A stretch of DNA of 12,869 nucleotides from an uncultured Megasphaera sp. (GTDB taxonomy: Bacteria > Bacillota > Negativicutes > Veillonellales > Megasphaeraceae): the NCBI RefSeq assembly GCF_958350005.1, contig NZ_CATWFF010000046.1:1-12869 (forward strand). The letters run 5' to 3'. Of the stretch, positions 6,751 to 12,869 are shown piece after piece (positions within the stretch are counted from its first letter, which is position 1; every line of letters starts with the position of its first letter). A model generated the notes under the pieces. The model was not told the DNA's origin and searched no databases. It saw only the letters and a program-made list of their open reading frames with translations. The translations under genes and the position numbers were made by a program.

Positions 6751-9700
6751 CAGCCGCGGTCAGACCCTGCTTTTGTCGGCAGCTGCCGGCTCAGGCAAGA
6801 CGGCTGTTCTTGTAGAACGTATTATCCGCCGCCTTCTCGACCGTACCCATCCGCTGGATATTACAGAGCTCCTGGTCGTGACCTTTACCAAGGCGGCGGC
6901 TGCGGAAATGCGGGAACGCATCGGCACGGCCCTGACGCAGGTACTGGCAGAAACAGGCGGTGCCGATGCGGAACGGCAGCTGGCACTGCTGCCGTCAGCC
7001 CATATTTCGACGCTCCATTCGTTCTGTCAGGACGTTATTCGCCGCTATTTCTATACGATCGACATGGACCCGTCTGTCACCATTGCCGGCGAAGAAGAAC
7101 TGCGCCTCCTGCGGCGCAGTGTGCTGGAAGACGTCTTTTTATCGTACTATGAAGCGGAAGACAAGGCGCCTGTCCTGTATCCCCTGGTGGATATGTTCGG
7201 CAGCGACCACGGCGATGACGTCCTCATGGATACAGTCAGCCGCGTATATGATTATTCCCGCAGCATGCCTTGGCCTGACCAGTGGCTTAAGCAGGCTGCT
7301 GCTGCCTATGCCGTTCCTGACGGTGCGGCCATAGACGATATGCCCTGGTGCAGTCCTGTGAAGGACCAGATTCACCGCAGCGTCGAAGAACTGCTGCGGC
7401 GCTATGAAACAGTACTGCATGATATGGCAGGCCGTACGCCTTTTGCAGCTGCCCGGGAATCCTTTGCCGTTGAAGCCGACGGCCTGCGTACGATTCTGCA
7501 GCAAAAGGACTGGGACGATATGGCTCAGGCAGTCTGTGCCGTCGAATTTCCTCGTCTGAAAGGGCTGCGCGGCCTGTCTGAAGAAGATAAGGCCTTCTGG
7601 GAACGCTGCAAAGACATGCGGACTGCTGTCAAGAAAGAACTGACCGAGTCCATTCAGCAGCCCTATTTCTCGCTGGCCGGCAGCGAATGGCTCGACGGCA
7701 TGCGGGCCATGAAGCCCGTCATGGATGGCCTCGTCCGTCTGACCGGCGATTTTGCAGCCGCCTACAGTGCAGCCAAACGGGAGAAAGGCTGGATGGATTT
7801 CAGCGATCTGGAACATTTCTGTCTCCGCATCCTCCTGGGGCCTGATTCGACGCCGTCCCATCCCGTCCCGTCGGCAGCGGCAGAAGAGCTGCGCCGTGAA
7901 TATGCAGAAATTCTCATTGACGAATACCAGGATACAAACGGCGTGCAGGAACTGATTACGACCCTCGTTTCCCGGGAGCATAACCGGTTTATGGTAGGCG
8001 ATATTAAACAGAGTATTTATCGCTTCCGCCTGGCTGACCCGACATTGTTCATGAAAAAATACGCCTCCTTCAGCCGCCAGAAAGATGCGGCGCAGCGGTG
8101 TATTGACTTGTCGAAAAATTTCCGCAGTGCCCCTGTTGTGCTGGATGCAGTCAATGCAGTCTTTTCCCGGGCCATGACGTCAGACGCGGCCGGCATGGCA
8201 TACGGCGAGCGGGAGCAGCTCTATGCCGGCCGGGATAATCCGTCAGATCCACGCTGGGTTGGCGGCCCTGTCGAAGTCCACGTCGTCCATACGGGAAAAG
8301 ACGACGGCCCGGTCAGCGGCGAAGAAATAGAAGCGCAGGAACAGACAGCCTTTCAGCAGGAATGTCAGGTCATTGCCCGCCAGATTCAGGAACTGAAAGG
8401 AAGCGGTCAGACCGTAGCCCGCAAAGACGGCACCATGGAGCCCCTGACATATCGGCATATCGTCGTCCTTCTGCGTTCCATGGCCGGCAAGGCCAGCGAC
8501 TTGCTGCAGATTCTGCAGGCTGCAGGAATCCCGGCCTATGCTGAACAGAGCGGCGGCTATTTTGCGGCTATGGAAGTACAGTGCCTGCTTGCCCTGCTCC
8601 AGTGCATTGACAATCCCGAACAGGACCTGCCCATGGCTGCCGTCCTGCGGTCGCCTGTGGTCGGACTGAGTGATGCGTCTCTGGCTGAACTGCGCCTGTC
8701 CGGAGACCAGTCGCTGTGGCGCAATCTGCCGGACTATGCGGCGCTGCTGCCGGCAGGAGAAGAGAAAGAAGGGCTTTGCCAGTTTATACAGAACCTGCAG
8801 CACTGGCGGACCTACAGCCGCCGCCATGGCGTAGCCGAACTGCTGCAGGAACTGTACCGCCAGACAGGCTATTATGACTATGTCGGCGCCATGCCCGGCG
8901 GTGCCGTCCGGCAGGCCAATCTGCAGGCCCTGTACGACCGGGCCCGGCAGTACGAAGAATCGGGGTTCCGCGGCCTTTTCCGCTATCTGCGCCTTATAGA
9001 CAAGATGAAAGAAGACGGCGTCGACCTGGCGCCGGCCAAAGTGCTGAGCGAACGGGAAGACGTCGTGCGGGTCATGAGCATCCACAAGAGCAAAGGCCTG
9101 GAGTTTCCCGTCGTCATCGTCGCCGATATGGGAAAATCCTTCAACCGTCAGGATATGCAGTCCCTCATCCTGTTTCACAACGTCCTGGGCATTGGCATTA
9201 AGCAGTACGACCCGGTGTGGCGCATGTCCTGGCCGACCTTGGCCTGGAACGGCATCAGTGCGCAGCTGAGCTGGGAAAGTACGGCCGAAGAAGAACGGAT
9301 TCTCTACGTCGCCATGACCCGGGCCCGGGACAAGCTCATCCTGACCGGACACAGCTCATTCCTGAACCGGGACTGGCAGCGGTGGCGCAGCGGCATCAGT
9401 CCCGCCCGGGGACGGTCGTATTTTGACTGGGTTCTGCCGCTTCTGACAGCAGGACATGATGATGTATCGGCTGTCACCGAATCGCACCCTGCCGAATGGG
9501 ACTGCGGCCTGTGGCATGTCGTCGTCGAGCGAGCCCCATCGGTCCTGACCGGCGGCGTGTCGGCCGAAGCGCAGCAGGCTGAGCCTCGTCTGGATTGCCT
9601 GCGCCGCGGCGTGCCGACAGGGACACCTGTGCCGGCCTGGCTGGACGAAGCACTGTCCTGGCAGTATGCCTGGCCTCAGGCCGTGCAGACGCCGGCTAAA

Positions 9701-10369
9701 TTGTCCGTTACGGAAATCAAGCGGCAGTATAACCTGAGCCATGGAGCAGAAGATGTGGAAACCGATTCTCTGGCTGCCTCGGTTGTGCCCTCTGCATCGG
9801 CAGGCGGGGAAGACGACGATGCCTTTGCCCAGCTGCCGCCCTGGCTGGCAGGGGAACAGGAAGCCGCAACAGGGGCTCAGCGCGGGACGGCAACGCATAA
9901 GGTCATGCAGTATCTGGACATTGCTGCCGCCGGCACGGAAGAGGGCGTGCAGCACCAGCTGGCCCAGTGGGAGAAAGATGGCCTGTTTACGGCTGACGAA
10001 GTACATCTCGTCCGCATTCCCGCAGTCGTGCAGTTCTGCCAGTCCCCGCTGGGACAGCGCATGGCTGCCGCAGCGGAAATGCATCGCGAATATCCTTTCA
10101 GCGTCCTTTTGCCTGGCGGCGGCTATTTGCCCGACGTAGAGGACGGCGAAGGCCTTCTCGTTCAGGGCGTCATTGACTGCCTGTTTCGTGATGATAACGG
10201 CTGGGTTCTCGTCGATTACAAGACAGACCGCCTCCAGACAGCAGATGCCTTCCGGACACGCTATGCCGTGCAGCTCGCCCTGTACCGGCAGGCTCTGGAA
10301 CAGCTCGGCGTGCCTGTGAGCCAGTCGTATATATATAGTTTTTATTTACATCAGACGATTGCTGTATAA
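6716..10369 (+). CDS. addA: AddA (RexA-type) helicase-nuclease subunit
   Basis: This 1217-residue protein is the motor and second nuclease of AddAB. It is a superfamily 1A helicase with motifs in order: Walker A AAAGSGKT (22-29), motif Ia VTFTKAAAAEMRERI, LHSFC, Walker B IDEYQDT (D402, E403), motif III VGDIKQSIYRFR, motif IV NFRS, motif V MSIHKSKGLEFPVVIVADM, and motif VI YVAMTRARDK (Y864, R869). The C-terminal RecB-type nuclease has GTATHKVMQYL (H1061), GVIDCL (D1154) and DYKTD (D1167, K1169), so both activities look intact. The length matches the family (about 1200). Together with AddB it unwinds broken ends, degrades them until a Chi sequence, and leaves a 3' tail for RecA. The last 15 or so codons are noticeably AT-rich, and the stop lies inside the inverted repeat at 10350-10378. 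Confidence 0.98.
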   Translation: MAWTPDQQAAIDSRGQTLLLSAAAGSGKTAVLVERIIRRLLDRTHPLDITELLVVTFTKAAAAEMRERIGTALTQVLAETGGADAERQLALLPSAHISTLHSFCQDVIRRYFYTIDMDPSVTIAGEEELRLLRRSVLEDVFLSYYEAEDKAPVLYPLVDMFGSDHGDDVLMDTVSRVYDYSRSMPWPDQWLKQAAAAYAVPDGAAIDDMPWCSPVKDQIHRSVEELLRRYETVLHDMAGRTPFAAARESFAVEADGLRTILQQKDWDDMAQAVCAVEFPRLKGLRGLSEEDKAFWERCKDMRTAVKKELTESIQQPYFSLAGSEWLDGMRAMKPVMDGLVRLTGDFAAAYSAAKREKGWMDFSDLEHFCLRILLGPDSTPSHPVPSAAAEELRREYAEILIDEYQDTNGVQELITTLVSREHNRFMVGDIKQSIYRFRLADPTLFMKKYASFSRQKDAAQRCIDLSKNFRSAPVVLDAVNAVFSRAMTSDAAGMAYGEREQLYAGRDNPSDPRWVGGPVEVHVVHTGKDDGPVSGEEIEAQEQTAFQQECQVIARQIQELKGSGQTVARKDGTMEPLTYRHIVVLLRSMAGKASDLLQILQAAGIPAYAEQSGGYFAAMEVQCLLALLQCIDNPEQDLPMAAVLRSPVVGLSDASLAELRLSGDQSLWRNLPDYAALLPAGEEKEGLCQFIQNLQHWRTYSRRHGVAELLQELYRQTGYYDYVGAMPGGAVRQANLQALYDRARQYEESGFRGLFRYLRLIDKMKEDGVDLAPAKVLSEREDVVRVMSIHKSKGLEFPVVIVADMGKSFNRQDMQSLILFHNVLGIGIKQYDPVWRMSWPTLAWNGISAQLSWESTAEEERILYVAMTRARDKLILTGHSSFLNRDWQRWRSGISPARGRSYFDWVLPLLTAGHDDVSAVTESHPAEWDCGLWHVVVERAPSVLTGGVSAEAQQAEPRLDCLRRGVPTGTPVPAWLDEALSWQYAWPQAVQTPAKLSVTEIKRQYNLSHGAEDVETDSLAASVVPSASAGGEDDDAFAQLPPWLAGEQEAATGAQRGTATHKVMQYLDIAAAGTEEGVQHQLAQWEKDGLFTADEVHLVRIPAVVQFCQSPLGQRMAAAAEMHREYPFSVLLPGGGYLPDVEDGEGLLVQGVIDCLFRDDNGWVLVDYKTDRLQTADAFRTRYAVQLALYRQALEQLGVPVSQSYIYSFYLHQTIAV

Positions 10370-10378
10370 CCGTCTGAT
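10350..10378. repeat. Inverted repeat across the addA stop codon
   Basis: ATCAGACG (10350-10357) and CGTCTGAT (10371-10378) form a perfect 8-bp inverted repeat with a 13-base loop containing the addA stop (10367-10369). No T-run follows on either strand, so full termination is unlikely. It may mark mRNA processing or partial attenuation between addA and sdaAB, or be a protein-binding site. Confidence 0.5.
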
Positions 10379-10404
10379 ACTATGCGTTTGACAGGAGGTA
10401 TACT

Positions 10405-11064
10405 ATGGGAGTATTTGACGTCGTCGGGCCGGTCATGATCGGTCCATCCAGTTCGCATACAGCCGGAGCCGCCCGCATTGGCCTTATGGCCCGGGAAATT
10501 CTCAAAGACGAACCGCAGACGGCGGATATTACGCTGTATGGTTCTTTTGCCAAAACCTATAAAGGCCACGGTACGGACAAAGCCCTCGTGGCCGGGCTCC
10601 TCGGCTTTTCTGCTGACGACGTGCGTCTGCGCACGTCCTTTGAGCTGGCCCGGGAACAGGGACTGGCCGTCACTTTTCATCGCTCTGATGCCGAAGTAGA
10701 TCATCCCAATACGGTGCGCATCGCTATGAAAGGGAAAACGGGACGGTCCATGGAAATAGTCGGCGTATCCCTGGGCGGCGGCAAAATCGAAATCCGCGAA
10801 ATCAACGGCGCCAGCGTTGCCCTGAGCGGCGAAGAACACACGCTCATTACGGTGCACCGCGACAAGCCCGGCATCATCGCCCAGGCCACGACGATTATGG
10901 CCATTGGCCACATTAACGTATCCAATATGCGCGTCTTCCGCAGTGCCAAAAACGCCACAGCTGTCATGATCGTCTGTACAGACAGTCCGGTGCCGCCGGA
11001 AATGGTCAGCATGATTCAGAAGATTTCCGCCATTGAAAGTGTCATTACCTTGTTGCCCCTGTAG
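10405..11064 (+). CDS. sdaAB: L-serine dehydratase, iron-sulfur type, beta subunit
   Basis: This 219-residue protein is the small subunit of the two-component [4Fe-4S] L-serine dehydratase, which with SdaAA deaminates L-serine to pyruvate and ammonia in the cytoplasm. The N-terminus has the family hallmark GPVMIGPSSSHTAGAARIG, a substrate-side loop. The C-terminal ~75 residues (from HTLITVHRDKPGIIAQ) form an ACT domain, usually a ligand-sensing or dimerisation module. Length matches two-subunit (type 2) enzymes. The ATG at 10405 has AGGAGG at 10393-10398, spacing 6. It starts 35 bases after addA with no convincing promoter of its own, so it may be partly read from addBA; a metabolic reason for that link is not evident. 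The alpha subunit follows 11 bases later. Confidence 0.97.
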   Translation: MGVFDVVGPVMIGPSSSHTAGAARIGLMAREILKDEPQTADITLYGSFAKTYKGHGTDKALVAGLLGFSADDVRLRTSFELAREQGLAVTFHRSDAEVDHPNTVRIAMKGKTGRSMEIVGVSLGGGKIEIREINGASVALSGEEHTLITVHRDKPGIIAQATTIMAIGHINVSNMRVFRSAKNATAVMIVCTDSPVPPEMVSMIQKISAIESVITLLPL

Positions 11065-11075
11065 GAGGAACCGAA

Positions 11076-11963
11076 ATGTATCAGTATGAATATAAAACGA
11101 TCCATGAACTGCGTGAACGGGCGGCAGCCATGACGCTCTCCTTGTCGGACGTCGTCATCCGCCATGAAATGGAAACGTCGGAACGGACGGAACAGGTCGT
11201 GCGCGATCAGATGGAAAGCCGCCTGGCTGTGTTTCAGGAATCTATCGACGCCGGCCTGAAAGATACGGAAAAGTCTGTAAGCGGCCTCGTCGGCGGCGAT
11301 GCAGATAAACTGCTTCACGGCCAGCCAAAGTTGTTGGGGCCCCTGGCTCGCAAGGCTGCCGTCTATGCTCTGGCAGTAAGCGAAGCCAATGCCAAGATGT
11401 TTAAAATCGTCGCCTGCCCCACGGCCGGGTCGTGCGGTATCGTGCCGGCTGTCATGACTGCTGCGGCTGAAGAACTGGGCACGCCGCGGGAAACTTGCGT
11501 CAATGCCCTGTTTACGGCATCTGGCATCGGCGCCGTCGTAGCCCGCAATGCCTCTGTTGCCGGGGCAGTCGGCGGCTGTCAGGCTGAATGCGGGACTGCT
11601 GCTGCCATGGGAGCAGCTGCAGTGGCTCAGATGGCCGGCGGGACAAATGACGAAATTCTGAACGCCTTTGCTTTGTGCATGAAAAACACGCTGGGACTGG
11701 CCTGCGATCCCGTAGCCGGTCTGGTAGAAGTGCCCTGTGTTAAGCGCAATGCCTGCTATGCTGTCCTGGCTATTACAGCCGCTGAAATGGCCCTGGCCGG
11801 TATTCAGAGCGTTATTCCGCCAGATGAAGTCATAGAGGCGATGAATGAAATTGGCCGCCTCATGCCAGTATCGCTGAAAGAAACATCGGATGCCGGTCTG
11901 GCCAAGACGCCGACAGGCAAGGCTATTGCGGCCCGGCTGGAAGCGGCTATGGATGCGGAGTAG
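11076..11963 (+). CDS. sdaAA: L-serine dehydratase, iron-sulfur type, alpha subunit
   Basis: This 295-residue protein is the catalytic, cluster-binding subunit. It carries CPTAGSCGIVPAV (C114, C120), GGCQAECG (C168, C172) and CDPVAGLVEVPCVKRNAC (C210, C221, C227). By position and by spacing (42 and 11 residues), C168, C210 and C221 fit the three cluster-ligating cysteines of this family, leaving one iron free to bind the serine hydroxyl. Length is typical of the alpha subunit of type 2 enzymes. Its ribosome site AGGAGG (11063-11068) overlaps the sdaAB stop codon TAG, which favours coupled translation of the two subunits. The enzyme is oxygen-sensitive, in keeping with an anaerobic host that ferments amino acids. 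A hairpin terminator begins 18 bases past the stop. Confidence 0.98.
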   Translation: MYQYEYKTIHELRERAAAMTLSLSDVVIRHEMETSERTEQVVRDQMESRLAVFQESIDAGLKDTEKSVSGLVGGDADKLLHGQPKLLGPLARKAAVYALAVSEANAKMFKIVACPTAGSCGIVPAVMTAAAEELGTPRETCVNALFTASGIGAVVARNASVAGAVGGCQAECGTAAAMGAAAVAQMAGGTNDEILNAFALCMKNTLGLACDPVAGLVEVPCVKRNACYAVLAITAAEMALAGIQSVIPPDEVIEAMNEIGRLMPVSLKETSDAGLAKTPTGKAIAARLEAAMDAE

Positions 11964-11980
11964 ATGTTCAAACATATAAT

Positions 11981-12008
11981 GGGCCGGAAGGCGACGGCCC
12001 TTTGCTTT
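11981..12008 (+). terminator. Hairpin terminator after sdaAA (weak)
   Basis: GGGCCG (11981-11986) pairs perfectly with CGGCCC (11995-12000) around an 8-base loop, followed by TTTGCTTT. The stem is short but fully G-C; the T-run is interrupted by GC, so some readthrough toward the strong terminator at 12234-12277 is likely. Confidence 0.7.
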
Positions 12009-12021
12009 ACGGTCTGGCAAT

Positions 12022-12183
12022 AGTTTCATCACATATGCCGGTCGCCCACAGGCCGTTGTCCGTCTGCAGCAGAATCTACCCTGTCTCTCTGCCCAGTATG
12101 TCAATAAGAGTTGCGAATCAGCTTCTTGTCTGCCTGCAGAACCGCCAGACGGCCTATGGACTCCCTGTAGATGTGCTGGAACT
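12022..12183. repeat. Long imperfect inverted repeat between two terminators
   Basis: The arms are about 12022-12073 and 12129-12183. The core matches well: 12046-12056 (ends AGGCCGT) against 12149-12159 (starts ACGGCCT) pairs at 10 of 11 positions, and TCTGCAG (12063-12069) against CTGCAGA (12134-12140) at all 7. Outward, 21 of 30 positions through the core end match without gaps, 23 allowing G-U. The loop is about 55 bases. No ORF here has a ribosome site. It could be a structured RNA, a folded 3' region of the sda message, or two diverged inverted copies of a short sequence. Confidence 0.45.
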
Positions 12184-12233
12184 GTCGTTTTCCGGAATGA
12201 GAGATTCGTATGGCACGGACAGGAGAATATGCA

Positions 12234-12277
12234 AAAAAAGAGAAGACGTCGCAGGAATGCGATATCTTCTCTTTTTT
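12234..12277. terminator. Strong bidirectional intrinsic terminator
   Basis: AAAAAAGAGAAGA (12234-12246) pairs with TCTTCTCTTTTTT (12265-12277); the stem continues through CGCA-GGAA-TGCG with only one C-A mismatch and one G-T pair. A plus-strand transcript ends in six U (12272-12277) and a minus-strand transcript in seven U (complement of 12233-12239). It can stop sda readthrough from the left and the small minus-strand gene from the right. Confidence 0.92.
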
Positions 12278-12306
12278 ACAATAATCGGCTTATACATGAG
12301 TCTATG

Positions 12307-12513
12307 CTATTTTGAGACCGCTGCCGGACGGATCGTTGCAGTCTGTTCCCGGTATACGACTACCCGGCTGCGGGCAAAGGCCGGCCGTCCTTCGAGGCGG
12401 CGGTAAATCATCCGGCACAGTCCGGCCGGTACAGGCATATCTTTTGGCTGCCGCATAAATGCCAGCAGCAGTTCTGCTTCAAATTGGCTCAGATCGACGC
12501 ATTGAGTCTTCAT
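12307..12513 (-). CDS. Small protein of unknown function
   Basis: A 68-residue protein begins MKTQCVDLSQFEAELLLAFM and ends in a basic, beta-rich segment (RSRVVVYREQTATIRP). I do not recognise a family. The first 30 residues could form an amphipathic helix; there is no signal peptide or membrane segment, so a cytoplasmic protein is likely, and its net positive charge would allow nucleic acid or protein binding. Support for a real gene comes from context: a good minus-strand promoter (12582-12610), a leader inverted repeat, an AAAGGG ribosome site (12526-12531, 12 bases before the ATG), and a strong terminator 30 bases past the stop. An in-frame ATG four codons upstream (12525) lies directly on the ribosome site and is less likely. 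It converges on the sda operon. Confidence 0.6.
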   Translation of the reverse strand: MKTQCVDLSQFEAELLLAFMRQPKDMPVPAGLCRMIYRRLEGRPAFARSRVVVYREQTATIRPAAVSK

Positions 12514-12551
12514 GGCAAGTATCATCCCTTTATCGCTACATACGGTACTCG

Positions 12552-12570
12552 GACAGGCAGAAAACCTGTC
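12552..12570. repeat. Inverted repeat in the leader of the small minus-strand gene
   Basis: GACAGG (12552-12557) and CCTGTC (12565-12570) form a 6-bp inverted repeat with a 7-base loop, lying 12 bases downstream of the predicted -10 box and upstream of the ribosome site. It may be an operator overlapping the transcription start or a short 5' hairpin. Confidence 0.4.
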
Positions 12571-12581
12571 GATTTACTTAT

Positions 12582-12610
12582 ATTTTACTATATCCCAGGC
12601 CCGCTGACAA
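12582..12610 (-). promoter_or_regulatory. Promoter for the small minus-strand gene
   Basis: On the minus strand TTGTCA (12610-12605) and TAAAAT (12587-12582) are separated by 17 bases; each hexamer is one base off consensus. The predicted start is near 12575, giving a leader of about 60 bases before the ATG at 12513. Confidence 0.65.
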
Positions 12611-12869
12611 GAAAGGATGTTACCGTGGATAGTGTCAAGGTGTTGTGGGAGTTGGATGTCTTTCATTCATCTCCGCAGCCATTCACTCTTTTAAGCAGCT
12701 GCGACCTCTTCTTTAAACAAGAGCCGCAGTAATATCTCTTCAGTATGTTCCGCCTAATAAAATGAAAGCACTCTACTGGACAAACTCCCAGCCATTCGAT
12801 ACAATAAAAGTCGAGGCATTACACATACAACGGCAGGCGGTTAAATCTCGCCCTGGAAACGGGGTGGAG
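12611..12869. other. Right-edge region without a supported gene; fragmentary open frames
   Basis: This 259-base stretch has more A+T than the operons to its left. It holds short open frames on both strands, none with a good ribosome site. On the plus strand a frame from 12717, with its first ATG at 12762, stays open to the window edge (36 codons from that ATG, beginning MKALYWTNSQ). On the minus strand a short frame ends in EEILLRLLFKEEVAAA and another of 30 codons begins MKDIQLPQHLDTIHG. The mixture looks like gene or mobile-element remnants, but I cannot name an element or find terminal repeats inside the window. Confidence 0.3.

Noticed and set aside
8243..9352. 369-codon minus-strand frame inside addA
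   Set aside because: Antisense shadow of addA helicase motifs; low-complexity composition and no start signals.
10388..10417. TTGACA with TATTTG 18 bases on, as an sdaAB promoter
   Set aside because: The TTGACA overlaps the sdaAB ribosome site and the -10 would fall inside the gene, so it could not make a transcript containing the start codon.
11016..12104. 362-codon minus-strand frame across sdaAA
   Set aside because: Antisense to a confident gene and crossing its terminator; no ribosome site or domain.
12126..12245. Minus-strand frame of about 40 codons ending at the TGA near 12108
   Set aside because: No start codon or ribosome site; upstream it runs into the terminator hairpin. It could be a relic but cannot be supported.
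12002..12406. 134-codon plus-strand frame after sdaAA
   Set aside because: It begins inside the sda terminator, reads straight through the strong hairpin at 12234-12277, overlaps the minus-strand small gene, and lacks a ribosome site.
12484..12732. 82-codon plus-strand frame (TTG start)
   Set aside because: Overlaps the minus-strand gene start and promoter, lacks a ribosome site and recognisable domain; kept only as part of the fragmentary edge region.

Overview
The window looks like chromosomal DNA from a moderately GC-rich Firmicute. The coding style (strong AGGAGG ribosome sites, sigma-A type promoters), an AddAB recombination nuclease instead of RecBCD, and a two-subunit iron-sulfur serine dehydratase fit an anaerobe of the Negativicutes such as Megasphaera or a relative. 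The genus is inference from general gene style, not from a marker gene.

Layout from left to right, mostly on the plus strand. (1) 1-1121: an ADP-ribosylglycohydrolase-family protein behind an AT-rich palindrome; both of its metal-binding motifs carry Asp-to-Asn changes. (2) 1130-1979: an IclR-family regulator with a perfect-consensus promoter and an 18-bp near-palindrome just downstream of the predicted transcription start, a good candidate for an autoregulatory operator. (3) 2047-3227: a free-standing radical SAM gene of unknown substrate, with its own promoter, a long stem-loop in its leader, and a strong UUCG-loop terminator. (4) 3243-10369: addB and addA, overlapping by 35 bases, encoding the helicase-nuclease that processes double-strand breaks. 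(5) 10405-12008: sdaAB and sdaAA, the two subunits of L-serine dehydratase (serine to pyruvate plus ammonia), starting 35 bases after addA with no clear promoter or terminator between, and ending in a weak hairpin terminator.

The last ~860 bases are less ordinary. Between the sda terminator and a strong bidirectional terminator at 12234-12277 there is a long imperfect inverted repeat with no convincing gene. A small minus-strand gene (12513 to 12307, 68 aa, unknown function) has its own promoter and a leader inverted repeat, and reads into that bidirectional terminator. The final ~260 bases are richer in A+T, with broken short open frames on both strands, and may be the edge of an unrelated or decayed element.

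No tRNA, rRNA, CRISPR array or complete insertion sequence was seen. Most of the window is housekeeping. The points most worth checking are the altered ADP-ribosylhydrolase active site, the IclR promoter-operator, the orphan radical SAM gene with its structured leader, and the terminator-bounded inverted repeat plus small antisense gene at the right end.
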